DNA of 64,000 nucleotides, taken from contig CM065323.1 of NCBI GenBank assembly GCA_033032175.1, forward strand, positions 10,664,001-10,728,000, in the 5' to 3' direction. Made by a program: the position numbers and the translations under genes. The notes below the pieces were generated by a model that did no database searches, had not been told where the DNA came from, and was given only the letters and a program-made list of their open reading frames with translations. Origin of the DNA: Saturnia japonica (lineage: Eukaryota > Arthropoda > Insecta > Lepidoptera > Saturniidae). Positions 1 through 11,400 of the stretch are shown piece by piece (the first letter of the stretch is position 1; every line of letters starts with the position of its first letter).

Positions 1-349
1 ATTTCACAATACATAGGTAAATACATGACTTGTTATAGGTTTGTGCCTATTCCATACTGCGGATCTGATTTCTTTTAAGTTTCATACTCGCAGTTTGAAA
101 TGTCCCAATGGAAATAGCCCAGTTCTTGGCAAAACCCTCTTCCCTATAGAAAACATAGTCTTAATCATGGCGTATAGGCGACATCAAAAACTGATCAATG
201 TAAAGTTCTGTATTTTCCCTCAGGCAGGCAGGCAAGGAAAATCTAATATTATGTGTACCTCGCTGCAGCATTGTCTTCCTAAAATATATGAAACTCTAAT
301 GACAATGTATTCATGTTGTTTCTTATCAAGACAATTTTTAACAAAGAAG

Positions 350-590
350 AAAACCTATTTACTTCAATTGTGTATCTTCGAAGTTGAACGTACAATACCA
401 ATGAGTTTAAAACGGGATCACCTTTGAGGTATTTCCTATCCAACAAAAAAAGAATCTTCCAAAGAGGTTCATAAACAAAGAAGATAAATAAGGCTGAACA
501 TCCATAAAAAAAAAATATAGATCCTAATTAAGTAACCTCTCAGTTTTTGGGTTAAGTCCTAGTCAAGTTTTTTTTGAGGTCGGTTAAAAA
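350..590 (+). repeat. dispersed repeat family A, copy 1
   Basis: Diagnostic blocks gtgtatcttcgaagttgaa, caacaaaaaaagaatc, gttcataaacaaagaagata and terminal gtcggttaaaaa. Eight copies of this ~230-nt sequence were recognised in the window on both strands; no coding potential. Confidence 0.6.
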
Positions 591-839
591 ACTGCAACAT
601 ATTTTTTAACCAGTAGTACACTTAAAATTGAAGTATTTACGTTATACAAGTAAACAAGCTAACAGTCAGCTTGCTATTGGAGGGGGCAGTTGCCCCCTTG
701 CCTTTACCTGATGGCTACGCACTTGTCAATTTTGATTATACTCGAAAAGCAAAGCCGTGTTGTGATGGTTTCGATCGAAATGACGTAAAATAACAAATTA
801 ACAAATTAGGTTGGTAATGTATATTAAACATCTTATAAT

Positions 840-1165
840 TGAGATATAGAGGGTAGATCTTATATAGGAGACAAGTTAAAGTGTCCAGCTGTAAGCAGCG
901 AATTAACATTCAAAAACCAACCAATATGGCGCTAACGTAACAACAGCGAATGGTACTTTTGTGGTGTTATAGTTTTTAATGTTGTAAAACTTTAAAAAAT
1001 AATTGAATGATAATGGGAAAAGTTTGTTAAGTGAAAAGTTATCCAAGTGGGCGATTAAAAAATAGTAAGTTTTGGCGCTATCTTTAAAATTTACGCACTT
1101 GCTACCATGGCACTACTCACTTGACGCTTTTCGACGGACCCATTTTCATAGTTATAGATGTACTC
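840..1165 (+). repeat. dispersed repeat, partner of 62815-63145
   Basis: Shares with 62815-63145, same orientation, the blocks agctgtaag, atggcgcta, tgttgtaaaactttaaaaaa, ggcgctatctttaaaattta, cgcacttgctacc and gacgcttttcga. No ORF. Confidence 0.65.
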
Positions 1166-1889
1166 TCCATAAATTGAGTGATGTCTAATATATTTACAGT
1201 GTTCATACTTCTTGTTTCAGTTACTACTGCTTGGTTACTAGTAACACCTCTGTTAGTTACACGCATGGCTCGCTTATATCTCGTAACTAATACTCAAAAT
1301 ACATTGAGGCAGAACTGATCGAGATTCAATCAAGATCAATCAGGGTATTATTATGATTTATTTGAATTTAAAAACCCTTGTATCTATTAGACATACCTAC
1401 TGATAAGGCGTTCCATATAAAATTTGTCAATCAATCCGAGACCAAAACTCAAGGTCTAGTAAATTGTAGGCACGATTAATTGATAGCTTATGACCTATCT
1501 CTCGACACAAAGTTTGTTTTAAAGTTAATTGACATAACAATAATTATAAATGAATCTTATTGATACGTAATAAATCAATCACATGGACGCCGTTGCCACA
1601 TCAAGAATTTCTCCCTAAATTCAGGGATTGTAAAGGGAAGTAATTTTAGGGGGAACAATATTTTCATGGAGATTCAGGGTCTGTCTGCATAAGTGGTTAC
1701 CACTATTTTTGGGGAATGTACTTATTCTGGACTTGAATAAGTTTTGTAATAAGGAAATAAATGAAAACAAGTTTTCCTAGAACCAATAGTCGCTGGTTAA
1801 AACGGTTGGGATCCCCACATGTAGGTGGGTACTTTGGTATTTTACTTCAATTCATATTCTGAGCGCAGGGCTTTTAAGGTAACAACTAA

Positions 1890-2163
1890 AAGAGAGGTAG
1901 GGCACAAAGAAATTTCTTTAGAGATTTTTTCTGTACTTGGGGCAGCCCGACTGGTGGAACGCCTCCACCTTACAGAAGATGGCAGCCAAAAAACCTTGTG
2001 TTGTGTTCCTGTGGTGATTATGGTTTCCAGAGCTCCTTGAGGTTTCAAGATCGGCAACGCGCTGGTGATACCTATGGTATATTACAAGCGTCCATATGCT
2101 ACGGTAACCGCTTACCATCACGCGGACCGTATACTTGTTTGACACTTTAGTAGTATATAAAAA
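1890..2163 (-). repeat. dispersed repeat family D, copy 1
   Basis: Contains gggcacaaagaaatttcttt, cctccaccttacagaagat, tgttgtgttcctg and the CCATAGG-type segment before acttgtttg. Four copies recognised: here, 16295, 23990 (opposite orientation) and 60237. The block resembles a widespread lepidopteran repeat that I recall being linked to CR1/Zenon LINEs; that link is unverified. Confidence 0.55.
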
Positions 2164-2979
2164 GCTAGGTAAGCTAATAACTTAAAGGGGCTTTATTACT
2201 TAAACTTGAATTGTAGGGAGAGTTAAGTTGAGACAGTCATCTGGCAACAGTACATGGTCTAGATAGAACACTAGTTAAAGGAAGTTTATGCCAAGCACAT
2301 ACGCGTAATAAATATGTTATAATATAAATCCGGGAGCTATTTTTATCGCTATCGCGTAAGTATAAATAACTGGTTATAGATACTAGTATTATATATATCT
2401 ACCTATTATCCATAGGAACTTGTAATTTTATTGTTTCACTCTTTTTCTAATGAACCCCATGGCCTGTACGTAGCATTTAGTTAGAGGAAATTTAAAAGAA
2501 ATGCGTGCTCAATTAGAGACTTAGATATATTTTAGTTATCTGTTCTAGTCACGGGGCCTCTATCATTTGATCCTTTTGTTTTAAGGCTATTTCGAACTTG
2601 CATTCGGTACTCACAACAAGGATCGGAGCCGCTAGGGTGCTACAAAGGCTAGAGAAGGCTGTCATAGTGACAGCTTGTGGTAGAGATAATTTTAGTTGTA
2701 GGAAAACCAGTTGACCCTATGTATGAAATTATGATTGTGATGAAGTTAATTCATAACATTATAATGTCTTTCTACAAAATTGAATTACAGTTATTAAATA
2801 TTTCCATCAGGATACAATTATAAGTAAATGAAGTTTTTGCAAAAATTACAAAATTAAATTATGGCTTTTTAAATTAAAGTTAGCTTTGAATATTTTTGTT
2901 ACGAAAACGAATTAAGCAATAAAAGCTGTCACGGCGCGCAGTGATTATATTTGCACTACCCTCACGAGTTACATAGCTA

Positions 2980-3235
2980 AATAAGCTAAATCAAATTATC
3001 AAAAAGGATCCAAAAAACTGACTAAAAAACACTGACTAATATTTTTTTTTTCTAATTTTGCTTTTTATCTGATTCCCAAACGTCGCACTTAAATATTCTA
3101 TAGACCATGTCACTCTCAGCAATAAGACGAATCTAACGACACCCATCAAGACGTTTTGGCTACAGAGTGTGCCAAAGAAATAGACGTAAACACGCTCGAT
3201 ATACATAACCCTCCTTTTTCGCAGTCGGGTAATTG
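2980..3235 (-). repeat. dispersed repeat family B, copy 1
   Basis: Reverse complement carries the family blocks aaaggagggttatgt, tttctttggcacactctgta and gacgtttgggaatcagat. Found at least eight times in the window, some in inverted pairs. Confidence 0.6.
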
Positions 3236-3390
3236 CCTTAAATGACCTTACATAACACATAAGTTTAGTTTAAAAAGTAAGAATAGCTAAAATTACGTAA
3301 GTAGATAAGTAGTATTTAAGATTAAGTACTTTATAAATACAATAAATATATTTTTATTTCGGAATTAGAATTAGAACAAGGCAATTCTTA

Positions 3391-3595
3391 AGAAAAAAGA
3401 AAACCAACCTCAGTGATTTTAAGGAGTTCTCTGGTGTATCTTCGAAGACGAAGATGAGGTATCCCCTTTGTAACAAAAAAAGAATCGTCTAAATCGGTTC
3501 ATAAACAAAAAAGATATGCCTGAATATCGTAAAAAAAATATACCTACCTACAATCGAATGGAAAACCTTCTCCTTATTTTGAAATCGGTTAAAAA
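3391..3595 (+). repeat. dispersed repeat family A, copy 2
   Basis: aaaccaacctcagtgatttt ... gtgtatcttcgaag ... aaatcggttaaaaat; same order of blocks as at 350-590. Confidence 0.65.
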
Positions 3596-3869
3596 TAGTT
3601 CAAAACTACGTGATTTTTTAAAATTAGAATCAAAGAAATCTTGTTTTAATGTCTAATAAATATGTTTTTTACACTCATTTATGTATATAACTCTTTATAA
3701 GAATTTATTAAATATAATTTTGCATGCTGTGTTAGCCTATAATTAGTTAGTACTTTTAAGCATATTTTCATAAACTGTATGTTAATTAAAGAAATATTGT
3801 ACAACTGTTGGCTAACCAAATAAAGAGAAAAAAAAAGAAGAAAAATCTCGAAAACAATACAAATGTGAA

Positions 3870-4115
3870 GGCAGCTCAGCGTGTTCAGACATGGTGTGGG
3901 TTCGAATCCTGAAATAAGCCTAGGTAACCATAACTGTAATACGTTTACTAAATTATTTAATAAAAGTATTAAAAGATTAAAGCCTTAGATTAAGCGAAAA
4001 TAAGAGATATTTGTTTGGTCACGGCTGATATTAGGCCGATAGAGTGTAAAAATTAACCTATGTCTTAACTCGCTCTAGAGTGTAAAGGTTCGAATCCTGA
4101 AATAAGCACGAACCT
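3870..4115 (+). repeat. two degenerate SINE heads with B-box-like ggttcgaatcctga
   Basis: ggttcgaatcctgaaataag occurs twice, ~185 nt apart. It looks like the RNA polymerase III B box of a tRNA-derived SINE; no complete tRNA fold. Confidence 0.35.
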
Positions 4116-4452
4116 AAGGAGATAATCTTGTTGAAACCATTGAATGGTTTTTCGGCATTTTCTAATAACGCGCGCACTGCGGAAATGTAGTATATTAGTG
4201 GGATGAGCTATCACTAGGCCTATCCATCCATGTAAGATTCAAGAAGATGTAACTTTAGCTTTCATACAACAAAAATCTAATAAGACGTTTTTTTTACTTA
4301 ACTATGCATTATTTAAAAATAAGGTATACATCAAAAGTCTTATAATTATGGTCTAATTTAAAGTACAATAACAGTCTTTGTCGAAAACGATTTTTTTTTA
4401 TCGTATGTCCTCTAGCAGCAATTTTTACCCCAGTGTGCAACGTTTACTAGCA

Positions 4453-4555
4453 CACTCAAGTTGAAACACTATCACCAAGTTGTAAGGAAACTGCACTTGA
4501 GAGCCAGTCCTTCCACCAGGCTTAACATATTACTATTTTAACCCTAAACTTACGA
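4453..4555 (+). repeat. SINE-1 tail fragment
   Basis: ctgcacttgagagccagtcc...ccaccaggcttaacatatta matches the body of the SINEs at 44518 and 48188. Confidence 0.5.
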
Positions 4556-4814
4556 AGAGTTCAAAAAATATTAAACTCACATCTACAGCATCACTGAATG
4601 TATAGTAATTACATATTCACACGGCATTTCTTCTTAAAGAATGCGGTCATTGCCCAGGCAGGAAACATCGCAATATTCAGCAAACACCCGGAAAGTGTAA
4701 TGACACGCTATCATGCGTGATTAAGTTGACTTAACAAGATAAAATAACATTATGATACATCGCATGACCCCAATCGTTGTAATCTTGAGTTTTTGTAACA
4801 CAATTTATAACAGT

Positions 4815-5225
4815 TATTTTTTTGTTTTTAGGTAGTCTTTTGCTTTGCTTTTTATTTAAATTCCACACGTCGTACTTTAATATTTTAAATAGGCTACCCG
4901 TTTTGGCTACGGAGCGTGCCAAAGAAATAGACATACGTAGATACACTCGAAATACATTACACTCCTTTTTCGCAGTCGGGGAAAATAGGAGGGTTATGTT
5001 TTTTCAAGCATACTATGCAGGTATGTATGTACCTGTCTATTTCTTTGGCAAGCTCTCTGTAGCTTCAACGGCTTGATGGATTTTATCATATGAGGTGTCG
5101 TCAGAGTCGTCTTAATTGTGGGAGTGACATAGGCTATACAAAATTCAAGTAAGACGTCTGGGAATCAAATAAATAACAAAAATAGTCAAATGGTTTTTTT
5201 ACAGTCAGGTTTTTTATTTCCCTTT
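4815..5225. repeat. head-to-head inverted pair of family B repeats
   Basis: 4815-4978 is a minus-strand copy and 4986-5225 a plus-strand copy of family B, joined at their GCAGTCGGG/aggagggttatg ends with almost no spacer. The arms share tctttggca(c/a)gctc(t) and gacgtctgggaatc/ttccacacgtcg segments, so the region could form a long imperfect cruciform. Confidence 0.6.
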
Positions 5226-5597
5226 TTAAGAATTTAGGTTGTTATGTGAACTTATTTATTTGTTCGTGTTTTTTTTTGTTTTCAATGTACATAATAACAG
5301 CTTAACTAAGTAGTGTATCAGCTCTGCTATTGAAATGGGAGGTGGCGGCATGAGGGTAGCTATTGCTTACACATGGGGGTTGGGGACGGGTATTCGAAAC
5401 CGTACAAACGTAAACTAGTTTTTGTCCGTGTGCTTTCATACCATAAAAAGTATAGCCCTAAACACCATAAAAAATCAACTAATCAATTGAATTTCTTAAC
5501 TATGCCTCAAAGTTTCACCCGTGTTAAATTTATTCGAGTAACTTTCCTATCGTTCGTTATCGCCTATCGTTTTGTTCTCAGTTGCAAAGATAACTTA

Positions 5598-5665
5598 GTT
5601 CGTAGCGTGCACGGACTTCGCGTCGATCGACGTGAGTTCGAATCCCTGCTATGAGCCTAAGTTTT
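5598..5665 (+). repeat. SINE-1 head fragment
   Basis: A-box-like cttagttcgtagcgtgcacgg and B-box-like gagttcgaatccctgctatg, as in the tRNA-derived head at 48188. Confidence 0.5.
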
Positions 5666-5830
5666 CATTGAAGGAGTATAGATATAAACTTAATGTATTG
5701 GTGCATTGGCTGTCCTAATTTATATAAATAAAAATAACGACTACCGCCACGAGTTCTGCAACCAACACCGGTCGCCGCTATTATGCCGGCCTGCAATCCA
5801 CTCGACAGCTAGACATGCACTGACAACCCA

Positions 5831-6078
5831 AAAGAAAGTTAGTGCTACGGGCCTATCTCAATGTTTATAGTGATGAGGCAGTCGGGTACAGTTACGTTAC
5901 CGCCCCGCTTGATTACTGGATGTATACCGGCTGACCCCGTAACGCGACACTCCTAAAGAGAGTCATTGCTAGAGGCCTATCACCATGTGTATGATGGTGA
6001 CGCAGTCGGGTACAGTTATCCTACCACCCCGCTTGATTACTGGATGTGTACCGGTTGACCCCGGAACGCGACACGCTT
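5831..6078. repeat. tandem duplication, two ~124-bp units
   Basis: Units at 5831-5954 and 5955-6078 share gcagtcgggtacagtta, ccccgcttgattactggatg, taccgg(c/t)tgacccc and aacgcgacac. GC content is above the flanks. It follows a short LINE/SINE-like segment at 5755-5825 (cggtcgccgctattatgccg) also seen near 22165. Confidence 0.75.
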
Positions 6079-8140
6079 AATCTTGTTACTATAGCGGGTG
6101 TTACACCTAGTTTATGGTGGTCACGACGAAACGAATCAAGAAACTGAACTATAACCTGTTTGGTTTAAACCGATAAGAATCCCAGTGAAGATATGACCTA
6201 CATAATTATAAAATCACCAACATACCATATTATATGTAAAACTTATGTAAATATGACATAAGTTATGATGTCAAACTAATCATTTGAATAAAAATGCTAA
6301 TACCAGTCTCAACAACATTTATTTTATCAAAATGTCACTAAAATACATCACAAAATATTTGCATTATTTTATAAATGGAGCTATTTTTTTTATAAATAAT
6401 GAATTGATAACAACATTAATTGATCCCTCGTCTAGCAATTAATATAATTCCTCTGCATTTTAACATTACAATTTAATTATTGCACATTCCATGAAATTCA
6501 CAAATAATTTTACATCAAAAAGTTAATTAACTTATTGAAAAGTAAGCTAATAGAAAAATCCTGTTATTATTATTTCGTTTAATTTAAATATCGTCAGTTT
6601 AAACAGGTAAACAGTCAGGCAGGTGTCAAGCAAGGGTCTAAGGGGAGGGGTGCCATTACAGACATGACCCTCCCCTAAATAAATATAATTTTCAACTGTC
6701 GTAAATAAAATGTTTTTTTTTTTTTTTAATAGAGTATTTGGTATTGAATCTTAAATAACCCTCTCGAAACTTTAACTATAGATCCGCGCCTAGTAGATGT
6801 TAATAGAAAAATAGAATTTAAAAAAATCGGTTTAATTTAGTTCCCTAAATAAATTATAATTAAAATATTCAGTAACTTAAGCAGATTAAAATATTAATAG
6901 GCTTGGCAGCTTATTTCACGATTATTCTACCTTGTATTGAAATAATTGATATATCAGTGTCGTTTTGTTAATTTTACAGTTATTTTCGTTTAGAAGATGA
7001 AAATTAGCATAAACAACATTCACCATATTTAGGAATGAAGAGTTTCATTTTTTTTCTATAAAACAAAACATGCAAATTTCTTCTTAATACCGACGATATA
7101 TAAATAAAAAAAAAACATTATAAAAATGGTATTTAGTACCTAGCTATTTTTGGAAAATCAATTATTTATGATTTGTTTATAGAACCAGATTTAATAAGAT
7201 TATGCAAGATATTATAATATAAAATTTAATGAAAAATTGACGTAGCAGAGATTTCCGGCCAAAAGAAAAGGATAATTAATTATTATGTGATATAACTTGT
7301 GAAATGTACAATTAAAAAGCATTTTGAAATGTAAATCAATATTAGAAAACATGAATTCCTCATTAAGGACTGTTAGCGCCATAAAAATATATATAATGTT
7401 AATAATAGATGGCGCTATAATTGCAATAATTGATAATCACGAACTTTATACTATTACAGGAAAAAATGTCACAATAAACTATACATTATAAATAATTGAT
7501 TAATTAATTTTACTGGAAGATATATAAATAAGGCACTCATTTCTTTACTTAAAACTACGTAAAATTATTTATTTACAAAATACATGCTATTTTATAAATT
7601 TATAAATTTATAAGTAGATGTCTCCTTTGTGATTATCTGTATATTCCTTTAGGTTAATAATCAAGATTTTGTACTTAGTAATTTTGTCTAATAACAAATA
7701 CCTATTAGATCATTTAGATGTCATCGATAGGTGTGTATTTTTTTTCCTAAAACAATTAAAAAACTATAAGTTTAATTAATACTTTCGCACAAAATTCCAA
7801 AAGTGCCTTTTAAAACACGTTTTAAGATTTTTTTACAATAATTATAGTACAATTATTGGTACATGCTAAAATAAAAATTGACTGCATTCAAAAATAATAT
7901 GGGCTTATACGTATATTGGACAATATTTCGCTATTTCTTCTATGCAAACGGAGTTTTAAATCAATAATTTTATATAAAAGAAACCATACATCTATGAATT
8001 TTCCCCGTTGCGTTTCAACTAGATACTTCGCTACCTACAAAATAATAGCTCCTTTCATAATACGCCGAAGGTATTTAGCAAAAGCGGCGCGGAAACCAAT
8101 AATTAATCTATGAAAAATCAATGTCCAATTTTCATCAATC
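6079..8140. other. AT-rich stretch, no gene seen
   Basis: Very AT-rich with simple runs (T-run near 6713-6728, ataaatttataaatttataa near 7592-7613). An AGATGGCGC motif lies at 7407-7415. Short ORFs have no recognisable domain. Confidence 0.5.
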
Positions 8141-8144
8141 AATT

Positions 8145-8150
8145 TTTAAT
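8145..8150 (-). promoter_or_regulatory. candidate poly(A) signal of torso-like
   Basis: ATTAAA on the minus strand about 50 nt downstream of the torso-like stop codon. It is a common variant of AATAAA, but the surrounding DNA is very AT-rich, so chance occurrence is possible. Confidence 0.35.
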
Positions 8151-8200
8151 TGTTATGTAATTAAATAAATTTAAATTTACCTAAATCACCATAATCACTA

Positions 8201-8461
8201 TCACATATTACTTTCCCATAATTTTAAATAATTGTCTATAACTTCCTCGAACCATTTCTTTTTCTTCGCGTCTTTGAAAGCTGGCGAAAGAGTTTTAAGC
8301 TCTAATTGGAGTAAAGCTTCGTTACCCAGTAATGTGTCTAGGTTTCTTAGCAGTGTTGGTTCTCCGTGAAGTTTTAATAAACTTGGATAAGAGAATATAT
8401 AGTAATGGACTCTTAGACGCTTCACTGCCCAATTTTCCACAGTCTTGTTACCGCTGGCCAC
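8201..8461 (-). CDS. tsl: torso-like terminal exon 6
   Basis: Acceptor aaatccccacag, then an open frame of 86 residues starting [17 protein letters not shown] and ending KLWESNM, stop TGA at 8203-8201. The ASGN...T motif and amphipathic C-terminal segments with a Lys cluster (DAKKKKW) fit the Torso-like C-terminus beyond the MACPF core. Phase 0 matches both exon 5 copies. An upstream in-frame ATG at 8494 is intronic and not used. Confidence 0.82.
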   Translation of the reverse strand: MASGNKTVENWAVKRLRVHYYIFSYPSLLKLHGEPTLLRNLDTLLGNEALLQLELKTLSPAFKDAKKKKWFEEVIDNYLKLWESNM

Positions 8462-11400
8462 CTGTGGGGATTTCGTAAAAGTTATTATGAGCATATTGGA
8501 AAGATAACATGTACCTTTAAAGCAGGGATGGTAGACATACCAAGTTCTTGGTCAAGTTTCAGAGTCTTGTAGCATGAACCGGGAAAGTTATGTTGGTATA
8601 TAATAATACCAAAGGACGATCTACAAAAATGCGGAATTATTAACTATTTGTTTGAGGGTACCAGCTATTTTTTCAAATACCTACCAACTTTTTGCGAAAT
8701 CTGAACCAGGATTATTATATCACTGTCTACCATCCCTGTGACATAGTGTGCGTGAAAAATCTACGACTAATATTATTGACGACGTGATGAATGATAGTGA
8801 TGAATAATATTTTATATATGGAAGGGAAAAGTGACCTTAGTTTTGACATCACGCATGGGTCATATGTATGTAAATCGAAGTAGTTTTGTGATTTAAAATT
8901 GCCTTTGTCCCTTGTGGCTCTTGGTGGTGGATTTATGCTTGTGAAACAGGAAATAAGTTGCGATTGGAAAGAATCCCGTTGGTATTTATTACTAGAGTTG
9001 TAATAAAATAAATATTATGTATTAAAGTGAAAAATTATAGAGACAGTGATTATATATAAATAGGACCTTAAAATAATATTGAAAGTTATTATTTAAATAA
9101 TTTACTATTTATATACATGTACATACACCTACCTAACAATTTTTTATATATTTTAAAGTTAACTTTACCTTAATCTGACCAATATGTTTAGCGTGCCACG
9201 GAGAAAAATAATTCTCTAACTCCTTCGCTGTGATATCTGCCACACCCTTACTCTTTAATCTCTCTTTGATCATAGAATATGCGGTTCTAGAGAACACAAA
9301 CACCTGGAGTGAGAGCATAGACAATATTCATTTTTTTATTTTTTTGTTCTATTTTTAATTTGAAACGTCTACTCCAGGATTGGTACACGTAAGACCTGGA
9401 CTGTTGTAAACTTCTTTTTAACATTGAAAAGTGAAAGTATCACCTAATGCATCTTTTGTTAATATTTTTGTATCTATTCACCGAAACTATTATTTATTAG
9501 TTATTCATTTTATAATTTTCATTTTGTAAACCTATTAATACGATATCATTACATAAACGAAGACTAAAAGTAAATTATTTTGCGTAAAGTAAAGTTTGCA
9601 AAAGAATGTGTATACTCTTGATGGCGATCTTTGGTTTCTCCGAAAAATAATTATATTATTATTTACCAATGAAATAAAAGTATTTTATGGTATACATATC
9701 TTATAAAGCATGAACAAACAATGTAGATGCTGAAGAAACAGGCATAAGATGAATATGAAATAACCAAGGAGTTTGATGTATCATATAAAATGTAAAAGAT
9801 TTGACAATGATTTAATTTTAAGAACCAAGTTTTCAAAATACAAAATGCCATCGGCCATGACGATGAAGGTAACGTGCATTTTGAGACCTGATTCCACACG
9901 ATATGTATTTTGCCTCTTTCATGCCAAAGGTTCCAGTGAACACATGACTTGTATTTGAAATCACTCATACGTGTAAAATTTATGTAAATATGACACACTT
10001 GATCTGAATGTGATATAAAACTAAGGTCACATGTTCAATGTATACGTGTTCAAATAGGCAACGTAACTTTTTTTATTATCAACCGATGCTTCTAGAACTG
10101 ATTTTTAAGACTTAATCGGTGGAGGAATCAGGCCATAATAAAACAGTCCAAACCTTGACGGCACCGACGTGCTCCGCGAAGAATGGAGAAAAGAAGTTTT
10201 TTATGTCATTAGGAGGGACATCTGATATCCCTTTTGATTTAACACGCTCTTTAATCCTGGCGTAGACGCTTCGTGAATATACAAATACCTAAAATAAAAC
10301 ACATATAAAATAAATTATAAGTTCTGGGCAGCAAAAGCGAACATGTCACCTTGACTTGACATCACATATATAACACGGATGATGTTAAGGTGGTGTTAAA
10401 TATAGGTCGTATGTTCAGCAAATTAGTATTATTAATCCAAAGTCCTGATCACAAATTTGAATCTCTGTAATATCTACATACAAAAGTCCTCCTCAATTTA
10501 TTCAAAATCGAATTAGTAGGTAGTTTAAATGTGAAGCTAGTATTAGTAGGTAGTTTAGTTGTGAAGCTAGTAGATACATTTATATCGTCATTTATAGTAT
10601 TATAAAAATTTCATAAAACCATACTCTTTATCATTAACCATTAAATTATTTTTTATAGTTATAGACATAACATGTAAAATAAAAACGTATTATGTCTGAT
10701 TGGCAATTGTAAACTGTGCTTGCGAATACGGCAAAAGTTCGTTCAGTATTAAATTAAACTATCGTTACGTAAAATCATATAGCTTATAATTTTAATTATA
10801 TAGCCATGTGCTCTTCATACATATTTATTATCAAAGTCAAAATCAAGAAATACTTTATTCAGCTTAGACCCTATGAAGGCATTATACTACAATAGGTACC
10901 TAAGTAGTTTCGAGAAGAACATTCTAAATTCAATTGGATTTAAATCTTATTACTAGGTTCTTACTTCTAGGTAGTGCATTAATTTCTTTGCATTAAACTA
11001 AATTACAATACTGTCCAAATCTCACCTGATAGAGAGAGTTGCCTGTGATATACGACGCTATGTAATGTGACCCATATTTTCTTATAAAGTCTGCTATTGT
11101 AGAAGTGTCCCCTATTGCAGATTCTTGTATGGCATCGAATACAACGTCCTCAATGGGTATATTTGTCGGTAGGTCACTCAGCTTCGCTGTTTCTCGGAAT
11201 CTAAAAATATTTAGATGTTAAAAAAATAGAAACCTGACTACAGTAGCTCTGTGAGGTGGTGGGTACTTATCTGACTGGGTCCATGGCGACCATCATGCAC
11301 ATAGTGATAAAATCTTTACAGTGACAATCATAAATAACAATTCCAAATATATTTGACAGATTTGTGTATGATCACAGTTGTCATTAAATAAAAGAAGAGA

